From Elusimicrobia bacterium GWA2_66_18 (GTDB lineage: Bacteria > Elusimicrobiota > Elusimicrobia > UBA1565 > UBA9628): 64,000 nucleotides of DNA. Position 1 is the stretch's first letter; each line of letters starts with the position of its first letter. The notes beneath the pieces were generated by a model. It was given only the letters and a program-made list of their open reading frames with translations, made no database searches and was not told where the DNA came from. Location of the stretch: NCBI GenBank assembly GCA_001799675.1, contig MGTX01000028.1:1-64000 (forward strand), written 5' to 3'. Positions 46,960 to 55,255 of this stretch are shown piece after piece. The position numbers and the translations under genes were made by a program.

Positions 46960-46965
46960 AGGATA
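46960..46965 (-). promoter_or_regulatory. -10 box (TATCCT) of a probable leaderless promoter
   Basis: Minus strand TATCCT, 7 nt (GCTCATC), ATG 46952. Confidence 0.45.
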
Positions 46966-47111
46966 GCCCCCGATGCTTGACGCCGAGCGAACCCCCGCTG
47001 AAGCGCGGCTTAACCGGGCGGGCACCGCGACTTAAGCCCGCTGAAAGCGCGCGGACAGCCGCCGGGGCTATGCTGTGGGCATGGCGCGCAGGACGGCGCC
47101 GGGAGAGTGTC

Positions 47112-47558
47112 ATGAAAAGCATGAGATGGACGGCGGCGGCTCTCGCAGCGTTCGTCCTGACGGGATGTTCCGGCGTCGTCAGCCGCGTCCACCAGGGGCG
47201 CATCGGCGAGACCATCAACCAGAATCCGGACCGCAGGGGCTTCATCGAGGCCATCGGAATCGGAGCGTCGGACCCGGCTCTGCCCACCGAGACCCAGCGC
47301 AAGGCCCTGTCTCGCGACGCGGCCATCGTGAAGGCGCAATACGAACTCCTCTCCATGATCAAGGGCGTCGAGTTGGAAGGCGGGGTCACCGTCTCCCAGG
47401 CGATGGAGAAGGATTCCCTGCTGGCGGCCCGGGTGAAGAACAGCATCCGCGGCGCCGAGGTGCTGAAATCGGAGTTCACGGCGGACGGGGGCTGCGTGGT
47501 GACGCTGCGGCTTCCTAAATACCGCCTGGAAGAAGGCCTCCATTGGAGCCTCCCGTGA
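47112..47558 (+). CDS. LPP20-family lipoprotein (FlgP-like)
   Basis: A 148-residue lipoprotein: signal peptide with lipobox LTGC at about residues 16-19, then ARRKALSRDAAIVKAQYELL-like helix (TQRKALSRDAAIVKAQYELL) and VTLRLPKYRLEEGL, as in the LPP20/FlgP family of outer-membrane-linked proteins. GGGAGAG lies before the ATG. It is the first of three overlapping envelope genes (stop overlaps GTG of the next). Confidence 0.75.
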   Translation: MKSMRWTAAALAAFVLTGCSGVVSRVHQGRIGETINQNPDRRGFIEAIGIGASDPALPTETQRKALSRDAAIVKAQYELLSMIKGVELEGGVTVSQAMEKDSLLAARVKNSIRGAEVLKSEFTADGGCVVTLRLPKYRLEEGLHWSLP

Positions 47559-48355
47559 AGCGACTCGCGGCGGCCGCTTTAGCGGCCGCCCTGACGGCGA
47601 CGGGATGCGCCGCGGGGCCGAAAGGAGGCCCGACGCGCAGCCTCGTCGTCGAAGGCTGGGCGCCCCTGCAGTCCTCGGGGCGCCCGGACGCCAGACGCCG
47701 GGCGGTGGCGGACGCGCAGAGACGCGCCGTCGAGGAAGCCGGCGGAGTCGAGATCGCCTCCATCTCCCTGGTCGACGACGCGGCGATGTCCCGCCAGCGC
47801 CTGAGCTCCACCGCGCACGGCACGGTCCGCCGTTTCAAGGTCCTTTCGGAACGCGACGAGGACGGCATGCTGAAAGTTCAGGTCCGCGCCGAAGTCGTGC
47901 TGGAGCCTCAAGACGGCGTCCGCCGGCCCGGCTGGTTTCCCGGAACCGGGCCCCAGGCGTACATCGCCGCGGCGGCGCTTGCAGACGACGAGGGACTGGA
48001 GACCGCCGCCAAAGCCGCCTTCATCCGCGCCTGGACCCGCTTCGGAGGGGAGGTCGCCGGTTCGCTCAAGACCGCCGACCTGGCCCTGCGCATCGCGGTG
48101 GAGACCCGCCCCGTCGACGAGCCCCGCGTGAGGCCCTTCGTCTCGGCCCGCGCGCGCTTCTCGATCTCCGCGACCCAAGGCGGCGCCGGCGCCGCCTCGT
48201 GGGCCGTCGTGCGCGAGGCCGCCGCCCTGGGCCTCGATGTCCGCGACGCCCGCGCCCGCGCCCTCGAAGCCGCGGCCTCCGCCGCCGCCGAGGCCGCCGC
48301 CTGCGATCTGCCGTCGCACCTGTGGCTCCAGGCCCGGGCGACGGGGAGGCCATGA
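47555..48355 (+). CDS. FlgT-like outer-membrane lipoprotein
   Basis: A 266-residue protein from GTG 47555, which overlaps the previous stop (GTGA). Lipobox in ALTATGCAAG. The core, with VEGWAPLQSSGRPDARRRAVA and AQRRAVEEAGGVEIASISLV, followed by VRRFKVLSERDEDGMLKVQVRAEV, matches the N-terminal domain of FlgT and related LPP20-type folds. The C-terminal half is Ala/Arg-rich. Its stop overlaps the next start (ATGA). FlgT binds the flagellar basal body in Vibrio; here no flagellar gene is near. Confidence 0.65.
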   Translation: MKRLAAAALAAALTATGCAAGPKGGPTRSLVVEGWAPLQSSGRPDARRRAVADAQRRAVEEAGGVEIASISLVDDAAMSRQRLSSTAHGTVRRFKVLSERDEDGMLKVQVRAEVVLEPQDGVRRPGWFPGTGPQAYIAAAALADDEGLETAAKAAFIRAWTRFGGEVAGSLKTADLALRIAVETRPVDEPRVRPFVSARARFSISATQGGAGAASWAVVREAAALGLDVRDARARALEAAASAAAEAAACDLPSHLWLQARATGRP

Positions 48356-49236
48356 CCATGCTCCCCCGCCTGCTCGTCGCGGCTACGCTCGCGCTCCCGA
48401 GCGTACGCGCGGGGGCCCAGCCCCTGAGCGAAACGGCCAAGAAGCTCTCCGCCGCCGCCCGCGGCAAGGGCGTGGCCCGAGTCGCGGTCCTGCCCCTGGA
48501 GGGGCGGGGCCTGGGCGGCTCGAGCGAGGGTGAAGTCCTCTCCGAGCGCCTCGTCGAACAAATCGTGCGCCTCGGCCGGGTCCGGGTCGTGGAGCGCTCC
48601 CGCCTGCCGGAGCTGATGGCGGAACGCCGCCTCTCCCAGACGGGGGCCACGGGGACCAGGATCCGGGCCCCCGGAGCCTCCGAGCCCCTCCTTCAGCCCG
48701 CCGACGCGGTGGTGACCGGCTCCTTCTCCCGCCGCGGCGAGAAGATGAGGATCTCCGCTCGCCTCGTGCACGCCGAGAGCGGGGAGATCCTGGCCGCCGT
48801 CGAGGAGATCCTGGCCTGGGAGTCGGACTCCGACCCCGGCTTGGGCGACTCGGGGAGCTGGAACCTGGTCGTCCCCTCTCCCGAATTCACGGTCGAGATC
48901 CCGAAGATCGAGATGGACCCCCTCCAACTGCGCGATGCGCCGCGCGAGGAGGACTGCTCGGACGCCGCCGAGCGCGTCGACCGCATCGAAGCCGGCATCC
49001 TCGACCTTAAGGCCCGCTACTGGGCGGGACAGCTGCGCCAGGGCGTCTCCCCCTTCGGGCTGACCCGCAACCCCGGCTCTTCCATCAGCGACGCGGGGCT
49101 CAAGAAAACCTTCTACGACAACCTGCGCGACTGGTACTACCGCAAGGACGCGCCGGAACTGACCCCTCGGGAACTGGAGCGCTTCCAGCGCGAGGACGCT
49201 CGAGCCGTCGCCATCCTGCGCCGATGTGGAATGTAA
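48352..49236 (+). CDS. CsgG/FlgO-like protein
   Basis: A 294-residue exported protein (signal peptide LLVAATLALPSVRAGA). VARVAVLPLEGRGLGGSSEGEVLSERLVEQIV and RVRVVERSRLPELMAERRLS are the CsgG/FlgO domain; PADAVVTGSFSRRGEKMRISARLVHAESGEIL continues it. The last 130 residues are specific to this protein. With the LPP20- and FlgT-like genes it forms a compact operon similar to flgOPT of Vibrio, which makes the outer-membrane H-ring. Confidence 0.75.
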   Translation: MTMLPRLLVAATLALPSVRAGAQPLSETAKKLSAAARGKGVARVAVLPLEGRGLGGSSEGEVLSERLVEQIVRLGRVRVVERSRLPELMAERRLSQTGATGTRIRAPGASEPLLQPADAVVTGSFSRRGEKMRISARLVHAESGEILAAVEEILAWESDSDPGLGDSGSWNLVVPSPEFTVEIPKIEMDPLQLRDAPREEDCSDAAERVDRIEAGILDLKARYWAGQLRQGVSPFGLTRNPGSSISDAGLKKTFYDNLRDWYYRKDAPELTPRELERFQREDARAVAILRRCGM

Positions 49237-49246
49237 GGAGAGTGTC

Positions 49247-50182
49247 ATGAACGCCAAAATACTGGTCGCCGACGACGAAAGCTCGGTCAGAAAGATGATG
49301 ACGCACGCGCTGGAGGAGCGACACTTCTCGGTCGGCTCCGCGTCGGACGGCGACCGCGCCCTCCAGATGGCCGGCAGCGACGACTATTCGCTCATCCTGC
49401 TGGACGTGCGCATGCCCGGCATCGACGGCATGGAGGTCCTGCGCCGCCTGCGCAGCCTCCAGGCGACGCGGCTGGTCCCCGTCATCCTGGTCACGGGCCT
49501 GGGCGACACGGACGAGAAGATCGAGGGCCTGTCCCTGGGCGCCGACGACTACGTCGTCAAGCCCTTCTCGATGGCCGAACTCCTGGCGCGCGTCGAGCGG
49601 CTCATCAAGCGCGCCGCCATGGAGCTCTCCGCCAATCCGCTCACGCACCTGCCCGGCAGTCCCTGCCTGGAGGAGACGGTGCGCAAGCGCATCGCCCAGG
49701 AGGAGCCCTTCGCCCTCCTCTACATGGACATCGACCGCTTCAAATCATTCAACGATGCCTACGGCTTCGCCAAGGGAGACTGGCTGCTCAAGACCTTCGG
49801 CGGCATCCTGACCGACAGCGTCAAGTCCGTTTGCGGAGACGACGGCTTCGCCGCGCACATCGGCGGCGACGACTTCGCCGCGGTCTGCCGCCCGGAGGAG
49901 GCGGCCGCGCTGGCCCACCGCCTGACCTGCCTTTTCGACCAGGCCGCTCCCTGCCTGTACAAGCCCGAGGACCGCCGCTGCGGATTCGTCAAGACGCTCG
50001 ACCGAGCCGGCAACGCATCCCGCCAGCCCATCGTGACCATCCGCATCGGGGTCGCGACGACGACGTCTCGTCCTCTGACGCAATACGCGCAGGCCGCGGA
50101 GATCGCCTCCGAGCTGAAGTGCTGGCTCAAGGAGAAGGGCGGGCTCTTGAGCCGCTTCGCCATCGACCGGAGGCGGTCATGA
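49247..50182 (+). CDS. Response regulator with GGDEF-type output (variant GGDDF)
   Basis: A 311-residue protein: receiver (KILVADDESSVRKMM, Asp53 in LLDVRMPG, VVKPFSMAELLARV) and a C-terminal diguanylate-cyclase-like domain with LLYMDIDRFKSFND and the signature HIGGDDFAAV (GGDDF, residues 206-210) instead of GG[D/E]EF. No RxxD inhibitory site is evident. It may be a weak cyclase or a c-di-GMP/GTP-binding switch. AAGGAGAG stands before the ATG; its stop overlaps the next frame (ATGA). Confidence 0.8.
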   Translation: MNAKILVADDESSVRKMMTHALEERHFSVGSASDGDRALQMAGSDDYSLILLDVRMPGIDGMEVLRRLRSLQATRLVPVILVTGLGDTDEKIEGLSLGADDYVVKPFSMAELLARVERLIKRAAMELSANPLTHLPGSPCLEETVRKRIAQEEPFALLYMDIDRFKSFNDAYGFAKGDWLLKTFGGILTDSVKSVCGDDGFAAHIGGDDFAAVCRPEEAAALAHRLTCLFDQAAPCLYKPEDRRCGFVKTLDRAGNASRQPIVTIRIGVATTTSRPLTQYAQAAEIASELKCWLKEKGGLLSRFAIDRRRS

Positions 50183-50422
50183 CCTCCTGCCTCCTGGCGG
50201 CGGCCCTACGCAAGCGGGCCGACGGCTCGGACCTGGCGCTGGGAGAGGCCCTGCACGACCCGGAGCCCCTCGTGCACATGCTCGCCGAAGACGCCTCCTG
50301 GACCGCGCGCTCTCGAGGACCGCGAGCCGGGCGTTCGCGCCGCGGCCGGCGCCGCCCTGGCCGAGCGCGCGATCAGGCCCGAGGCGGCCATGGACCGCGC
50401 GCGCCTGCGCGCCCGAGGCTGA
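50179..50422 (+). pseudogene. Short HEAT-like gene interrupted by a frameshift
   Basis: ATG 50179 overlaps the stop of the GGDEF-type gene. The frame reads MTSCLLAAALRKRADGSDLA and LHDPEPLVHMLAEDAS, then turns to Arg/Gly nonsense near 50310. The next frame over continues sensibly from there (LEDREPGVRAAAGAALAERA, a HEAT-type helix) and stops at 50422. One extra base in the GCGCGC run around 50310-50316 would explain it. It may be a real frameshift or a sequencing error. Confidence 0.5.
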
Positions 50423-50423
50423 G

Positions 50424-51515
50424 TCAGCGACTCGCTGAGCGCATATCCGTTTGGTATAGGAAGTTAGGAGCGTCGATGCGAGCGAGAACGGAGTTGTCGC
50501 GGCTATCGTAGATCACGTTCTGAGAAGGAATGATCTTCTTCATCCCCTCGAGGAATTCCTCCGCGTCCTTGGAAGTCTCCCAACGGCTCTTCCAAACGGA
50601 GAACGACGTCTGTCCGTTCGTATACGTCCGGATGAGATCGCCGGACCATCCATCGGCGAGAGTCTCCGCCTCGGGGCCCGTAGCGGGATAGCCGAGGAAC
50701 AGCAAGTAAGTCATGAACTCTCCCCGCGTGTCCGTCTCGACGAGCCGCCATCCCTGCGGAAGTCTTCCGGAGACGTCTGGAAGATCGACGTCCTGAGGGG
50801 CGTCGGAACGGAAATATTTTTCCGGATGGAGCAGCTGCGCCGTGGAAAGCGGCGGCTTCGCATAGAGCGCGTTGACTCCGTCCCAGCCCTGCCGTTCCTT
50901 GACGAATTGGATGAACTTCGCGGCGATGCCGTAATTAAAAGCCATCGAGACCTGTGCCGCGGCGCCGGTCGGGCTGCTGTCGTACCGGGGCTGCGTCCCG
51001 CTCCATTCCCACGGGCGCTTGATTCCCAGCATCCGCCTGGCGCTGCTCTCCGGCATGCATTCGATGAACGTGAGCGTCGCGTCCCCCTCGGTCAACGCCG
51101 CGACGGCGTACTGCTCGTCGGAGGTCTTGGCTCGCCGCGTCATCCCCTCGAGACCGAACAATTGATCCTGAAGGGCGTGAAAGGACTCGTGTATCCGAGT
51201 GCCCCGGGCCCGGATTGGATCTATGGACGCATTGGAGTAGAGCTTTTTCGTCACCCAGTCGTAGATGCCCTGTATGGATTGCGATTCCTCGCGCGGGATG
51301 CCCATTTTCTCCAAGACCGCAAAAAATTCGTCGGCAGGAAGAGCCAGATAGTCGACGGGACCCGTGAATTTGAGTCCGCGCACGTTCTCGATGATTGCGT
51401 TGATCTCAAGCTGGGATGGGTCTTGCGTCGATCTCGGCGGCTGCGCCATGGAAGCCGTGCACGGACCCACGCAGAACGCTGCCGACAAGACGGCGACGAC
51501 GAATGGAGTCTTCAT
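50424..51515 (-). CDS. Exported HExxH metalloprotease-like protein
   Basis: A 363-residue protein with a signal peptide (MKTPFVVAVLSAAFCVGP, cut near TASMA). The zinc motif is RIHESFHALQDQLF (His109, Glu110, His113), and the downstream ALTEGDAT holds a probable third ligand at Glu143; this H-E-x-x-H-A-L-Q-D-Q plus A-x-x-E-G-D/E-A pattern is found in a family of uncharacterised secreted zincins. A region with WSGTQPRYDSSPTGAA follows. Convergent with the frameshifted gene at 50422. Confidence 0.75.
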   Translation of the reverse strand: MKTPFVVAVLSAAFCVGPCTASMAQPPRSTQDPSQLEINAIIENVRGLKFTGPVDYLALPADEFFAVLEKMGIPREESQSIQGIYDWVTKKLYSNASIDPIRARGTRIHESFHALQDQLFGLEGMTRRAKTSDEQYAVAALTEGDATLTFIECMPESSARRMLGIKRPWEWSGTQPRYDSSPTGAAAQVSMAFNYGIAAKFIQFVKERQGWDGVNALYAKPPLSTAQLLHPEKYFRSDAPQDVDLPDVSGRLPQGWRLVETDTRGEFMTYLLFLGYPATGPEAETLADGWSGDLIRTYTNGQTSFSVWKSRWETSKDAEEFLEGMKKIIPSQNVIYDSRDNSVLARIDAPNFLYQTDMRSASR

Positions 51516-51671
51516 GATGGCAAGATAAATTAAAAAGGGAGGGCCTCCATAGAGACTTTCGACCTATGAGGGCATCGGTTTTTGCCGGATTGCCCTGGGA
51601 CGAAAGGCCCAGGGCATCTTCAGTTGCTGAAGAAGTTCTAGGCCGTCTTTGGCGAGGTCAATTGAGAATCG
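51516..51671. other. Non-coding stretch before the AAA-ATPase remnant
   Basis: No coding frame of its own. The part from about 51620 probably derives from the beginning of the broken ATPase gene, but stop codons are present in its frame. Confidence 0.35.
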
Positions 51672-51845
51672 ATCTCCTCGCGGGGAACCGGGAAATCCAC
51701 CCTGCTGAAGGCGAATTTTCCCGACGCACTGTTCGTGGATCTACTTGACCCGGACTCCTACCGCGCCCACGTGAGTCACCCGGAGCAACTGCGCGTCCTC
51801 GTCGAGGGCAATCCTGGAATCTCCCGATTCGTCATCGATGAAATA
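51672..51845 (+). pseudogene. Fragment of an AAA ATPase with DUF4143-type relatives
   Basis: The frame from 51672 reads ISSRGTGKSTLLKANFPDAL (Walker A), then FVDLLDPDSYRAHVSHPEQL and NPGISRFVIDE (Walker B) as in the DUF4143-linked AAA family. The frame upstream has a stop, and the match breaks right after the Walker B Asp-Glu near 51843, where the IS481-like element begins. The N-terminus, C-terminal two thirds and DUF4143 domain are missing, so it is a decayed gene cut by the insertion. Confidence 0.7.
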
Positions 51846-53010
51846 CTATCCCGTCCAGTAGAATTGAGACGTTCTTTGGCCGTTTGATCTGTTGACGTTT
51901 CTGCCTCCAGAGCTAGGCGTTAGACTACTGGAGGAAGAGATGAAGACGAAGAAGTCGGTGAGAAAGCAGTGGGCCGTTTCTGAGAAGTTAGAAGTCGTGC
52001 AAGCCCGGCAGAGTGGGCTGACGTTGGACGAGTTGAAGTCGCTGTACGGTGTTTATGGGTCGATGGTCTCAGATTGGACGGCGAAGTACGAGAAGGGCGG
52101 GATCGCGGGGTTGGAAACGCAGCCGACGGGCGGAGCCGCGCATGTGCAGAGCCCGCGAGTGGCTGCGGCCGAGCAGTTGATCGACGGGATCAAGAACGCG
52201 GACCCCGACGCGGGCGTCGGGAAGGTCCAGGGAGAATTGACGCGGCATGGCTTCCTGAGCCTGGCGCGCGAGACGGTGCGGCGTCTGCTGAGGCGGAAGG
52301 GGCACGGTCCGATCCTGGGGCGAAGTCGGCGTAAAAACCGTCCGGCGAAGGTTCGGCACTTCGAGCGGGCGCTGCCCAACGAGCTGTGGCAGACGGACAT
52401 CATGAGTTTCATGATCAAGGGCCAGTACCGGGTGTACGTGATCGGGTTCTTAGACGACCACAGCCGGTTTATCATCGGGTGGGGCCTGTACCGGTTCCAG
52501 ACGGCGGCCAACGTGCAGGAAGTGTTTCGGGCGGGAATCGAGAAGCACGGCCTGCCCAAGGAAGTCCTGAGCGACAACGGGCGGCAGTATTATTCGTGGC
52601 GAGGGCGCAGCCAGTTCACGGAGATGCTGACGAAGCTGGGAATCCGGCACATCAGGAGCCGGCCGTACCATCCGCAGACGTGCGGGAAGATCGAGTCGTT
52701 CTGGCGCAACGTGATCCAGGAGTGCCTGGCCAAAACGCCGCTGGGGAGTTTTGAGGAGGCCAAGGAAAAGCTTGGGGAGTACATCGAGTACTACAACTTC
52801 AAGCGGCCGCATCAGGGAATCGAGAACGTGACGCCGTCGGACCGATTCTACCGGGTGGCCGACCAGGTTCGTCAGATCGTGGCGTCGAACACGGAGAAAG
52901 TCGAGGCGGCGCCGACGCCGGCGCCCGAGTACCGGGCGCCGACGTATATCGTGGGCAACATCGGCGGCAAGGAGTTGCGGGTCGTGGCCAGGGAGGCGGT
53001 GTCCTTCCGG
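51845..53010 (+). mobile_element. IS481-like insertion sequence (ends approximate)
   Basis: About 1.17 kb between the broken AAA ATPase (left) and the broken EVE-HNH gene (right), both of which stop making sense at its ends. One transposase gene in the plus direction. A short inverted repeat TCCAGTAG / CTACTGGA (51854-51861, 51925-51932) lies before the transposase. I could not define clear terminal inverted repeats or a target duplication. The two flanks belong to different genes, so a deletion at insertion or several events are likely. Confidence 0.65.
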
Positions 53011-53553
53011 TACCTCGGCCAGATAAACGCCCTGGAGTCCGACGCCGGTACTCCGAAGAGGCGAATACTTCTGGGGCAACAGAGGCCCCAGCACGCCAAT
53101 GTGGTCTCGCGGCCGCACTCGATTGTGGGGAATGCGATACGCCACATCCACCCGCCAGCCGGCGCTTGGATGCCAATTGGGCCCGATGGAACCGAACTCA
53201 TCCGGTTTCGGGCATTCGTAGCAATAGGACTGGGCGATTCCAATGGCCGCTATCGCCTGGTCCCGAAAGGAGAAGATGATGTCACCCGGCGCGACCTCGC
53301 GCATGTTCTCATAGAACTGATTACGTGCGCCGTTTTGATTGCGCTTCGGCGACCACAAATAGCCGCCTCTGAACTCTTGATCGAAGGTCTGATTTTGGTT
53401 GACCCACCAGAAGCGCACGCCCGAAGTATAGAGCGAATCCGGCGGCAGCGCTACCCCTGGGCCAGGTCAATTCCGGGCCCCGCCCCAGCCGCAGGGGCCT
53501 GCCGGCGGCGGTTTAGGCGGGAAGCGGTAGTCGTCCGTATTAGGACTTGTTGA
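51940..53553 (+). CDS. IS481-family transposase (reads past the element end)
   Basis: DDE transposase from ATG 51940 with GGAGG before it. Helix-turn-helix in the first 60 residues (KLEVVQARQSGLTLDELKSL), then the integrase core with Asp153 (WQTDIMSFM), Asp212 (LSDNGRQYY) and Glu252 (CGKIESFW). The native protein probably ends near residue 355 (position 53010), where the frame enters the antisense of the EVE-HNH remnant without meeting a stop until 53553. So the last 180 residues are not native, and the gene has lost its own end or never had a stop inside the element. Confidence 0.8.
   Translation: MKTKKSVRKQWAVSEKLEVVQARQSGLTLDELKSLYGVYGSMVSDWTAKYEKGGIAGLETQPTGGAAHVQSPRVAAAEQLIDGIKNADPDAGVGKVQGELTRHGFLSLARETVRRLLRRKGHGPILGRSRRKNRPAKVRHFERALPNELWQTDIMSFMIKGQYRVYVIGFLDDHSRFIIGWGLYRFQTAANVQEVFRAGIEKHGLPKEVLSDNGRQYYSWRGRSQFTEMLTKLGIRHIRSRPYHPQTCGKIESFWRNVIQECLAKTPLGSFEEAKEKLGEYIEYYNFKRPHQGIENVTPSDRFYRVADQVRQIVASNTEKVEAAPTPAPEYRAPTYIVGNIGGKELRVVAREAVSFRYLGQINALESDAGTPKRRILLGQQRPQHANVVSRPHSIVGNAIRHIHPPAGAWMPIGPDGTELIRFRAFVAIGLGDSNGRYRLVPKGEDDVTRRDLAHVLIELITCAVLIALRRPQIAASELLIEGLILVDPPEAHARSIERIRRQRYPWARSIPGPAPAAGACRRRFRREAVVVRIRTC
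53010..53418 (-). pseudogene. EVE-HNH modification-dependent endonuclease, N-terminal part only
   Basis: From GTG 53418 leftward the protein reads RFWWVNQNQTFDQEFRGGYL, with WSPKRNQNGARNQFYENMRE and VAPGDIIFSFRDQAIAAIGI, the EVE/PUA-like domain of EVE-HNH type IV restriction enzymes, which bind DNA with modified cytosines. After VYLAEVP (about residue 137) the match ends at the insertion sequence, so the HNH nuclease half is lost. The promoter box TATACT 6 nt before the GTG is intact. Confidence 0.7.
53425..53430 (-). promoter_or_regulatory. -10 box (TATACT) of a probable leaderless promoter
   Basis: Minus strand TATACT, 6 nt (TCGGGC), GTG 53418 of the EVE-HNH remnant. Confidence 0.5.
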
Positions 53554-54544
53554 AGTCCGTTTCGAACTCCTCGACGACTTCGAGGATCGCCTCGAACTTG
53601 GGCGGCTCCGAGAAAAACATGTCGTCTCTCATCGCTTGGTAGTCCCGCCTCCACTCGGCCAGCCGCTCTTTCGGCGGCAGGAGACGCAGGGTCCCCTTCT
53701 TCAGGGTCTTGTAATCAACCCAGGTTTGGCGAAAGAAGGCCTCGCGGTGCGTGGCGATGCGCTCGAACAAGCCCGCATCCTTGACGGCCTCGGCGGCGAT
53801 ACCCTTTTGGATCAAACATGAGAGGTCGTAATAGTGCCGGGAGAGCCGCGTTTTGAGCGCCTTTTCAGGCGGACGGAAGGTTTCTTCATGCAAGAGCATC
53901 GCCTTCTCCCAAAACGTCCGCCGAGCCGCGACGGTCCTCACCTCGAATTCCGGGGCGAAGAACACCCCGGAAATCTGCTCGGCGAGAAGTGGCCGAATGG
54001 TCGGGCGCTCGGCCGGCTCGGTTTCTGAGCGCGCCCCGAACTCCATCTTGACCTCGCGCTTGATGTAGTCGGCCTCGTCGACAGAAAGTGCCGTCGGATA
54101 TGCGAACAAAAGAGTCAACTGATCCGGGTCTGTTTCGCGGCCGGCAAAAGAAAGCGTTCCACGCTCACCACGAGGCAGCGCCGTATCGATTCTCTGCTGG
54201 AGCGCGGGACGGATTTCGCCGTCGATCTTGGCGCTGCAGACATCCTTCAGCTTGCCCACGCGGCTGCGGCTCAAGGTCGCCCCGCCGAAGCCGAGATAGT
54301 CGCGCTCGATCACGAGGTCGATGTCTTCGGAAAAACGATCGATCAGCTTCCAGCCCTTGGATAAGGAGGTCCCGCCCTTGAAAGTCAGCTGCGGGCCCCA
54401 TCCGGGCAAGGCAAGAAGCTCCCGCAAGGTCCAGCAAACCCAGAAATCCTTTTCCACGCTGACGGCCGAGATGCCCAACTCGGCGGCGGCCTTTTCACAG
54501 GCAAGGCGTCGATCCTTTGGGTCGAGTTTAAACCACGCGTTCAC
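53540..54544 (-). CDS. AbiEii/AbiGii-type nucleotidyltransferase toxin
   Basis: A 334-residue protein from GTG 54544, which overlaps the stop of the upstream antitoxin gene (GTGA). The nucleotidyltransferase motif is FKGGTSLSKGW (about 56-66) and the metal pair is in SEDIDLVIE (Asp74, Asp76). AbiEii toxins attach nucleotides to tRNA and cause reversible growth arrest, which can block phage. The C-terminal half is a helical domain with HYYDLSCLIQKG typical of the family. With the next gene it forms a type IV-style (AbiE) toxin-antitoxin pair. Confidence 0.88.
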   Translation of the reverse strand: MNAWFKLDPKDRRLACEKAAAELGISAVSVEKDFWVCWTLRELLALPGWGPQLTFKGGTSLSKGWKLIDRFSEDIDLVIERDYLGFGGATLSRSRVGKLKDVCSAKIDGEIRPALQQRIDTALPRGERGTLSFAGRETDPDQLTLLFAYPTALSVDEADYIKREVKMEFGARSETEPAERPTIRPLLAEQISGVFFAPEFEVRTVAARRTFWEKAMLLHEETFRPPEKALKTRLSRHYYDLSCLIQKGIAAEAVKDAGLFERIATHREAFFRQTWVDYKTLKKGTLRLLPPKERLAEWRRDYQAMRDDMFFSEPPKFEAILEVVEEFETDFNKS

Positions 54545-55173
54545 TTGGGCGCCTCCGAGTTCGTGGACACTTCCCGCATGATCGTCGCGATCCAAGCCGG
54601 AGCATAGCGCGCGTCGGAGGCCAGCCGGTGGAGATCATCGACCGAGAGCGCCTTTCTTAGCAGCGGTATCGTGGAACTGTGGTCGCTTTTTTTGCCGAGC
54701 CACCGCAACGCCTGAATGACGAGGCCGCTGGCGGTGCCCGCCGTGGCCATGTTGCGGGGCGTCGTTCGGCGCAGGATGATATGCGTCTTTCCGACTCTGA
54801 GCCGGCGCGTCGGCCCATCGGTCAGATAGACAATGCGCACCGGCACCTGGGTCGATAGGTGCAGGAGGTTCGCGGCGTAGGTGCCGGTCGGCTGGAGGCG
54901 GATGGCGTCACGGCGCTTGAGCGCCTGTTCCACTTCTTTGAGATCGGGCGCCAAGACTCCGAACTGAGGATGGTTCCGCGGCCTGTCGTAGAACCCGCGC
55001 GCGATCTGCCGGATCAAGCCCGCCTTCTTGTGCCGCTTGAGCGCTGCAGCGACGGCGTTACGGCTGCCCAGGTCGCTCAGGTCGGCGGGCGTGAAGACCC
55101 AGCCGGCCGGGCGACTCTGGACCAAGCCCAGTATATGGCTATCTACAGATGTGGCGTGTTTTCCCCTGCCCAT
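54541..55173 (-). CDS. AbiEi-type antitoxin (DUF6088-like)
   Basis: A 210-residue protein: a winged helix (GWVFTPADLSDLGSRNAVAAAL) and a C-terminal AbiEi domain (RDAIRLQPTGTYAANLLHLS, PVRIVYLTDGPTRRLRVGKT). AbiEi antitoxins repress their own promoter and oppose the AbiEii toxin. ATG 55173 directly abuts the long inverted repeat 55174-55209, its probable operator; GTG 55182 inside the repeat is less likely. Confidence 0.8.
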   Translation of the reverse strand: MGRGKHATSVDSHILGLVQSRPAGWVFTPADLSDLGSRNAVAAALKRHKKAGLIRQIARGFYDRPRNHPQFGVLAPDLKEVEQALKRRDAIRLQPTGTYAANLLHLSTQVPVRIVYLTDGPTRRLRVGKTHIILRRTTPRNMATAGTASGLVIQALRWLGKKSDHSSTIPLLRKALSVDDLHRLASDARYAPAWIATIMREVSTNSEAPK

Positions 55174-55209
55174 ATTTGACACAAATAGTAGCCTGTTTTT
55201 GTGTCAAAT
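55174..55209 (-). promoter_or_regulatory. Inverted-repeat operator and promoter of the first AbiE pair
   Basis: Perfect 12-bp inverted repeat ATTTGACACAAA / TTTGTGTCAAAT (55174-55185, 55198-55209). A TACTAT -10 box lies between the arms, and TTGTAT 17 bp upstream can be the -35, so the antitoxin bound to both arms would cover the promoter. Confidence 0.65.
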
Positions 55210-55255
55210 ACAAGGGGTGGGTATACCGCAGGAGGAAACACAAAAGCGAGCTTGG

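Noticed and set aside
52450..53009. Continuation of the EVE-HNH protein into the insertion sequence.
   Set aside because: After residue 137 it is antisense to the transposase catalytic domain and has no HNH motif.
53400..53553. End of the transposase frame as a native part of the transposase.
   Set aside because: After 53010 it is antisense to the EVE-HNH remnant and has no transposase motif; the family's usual length ends near residue 355.
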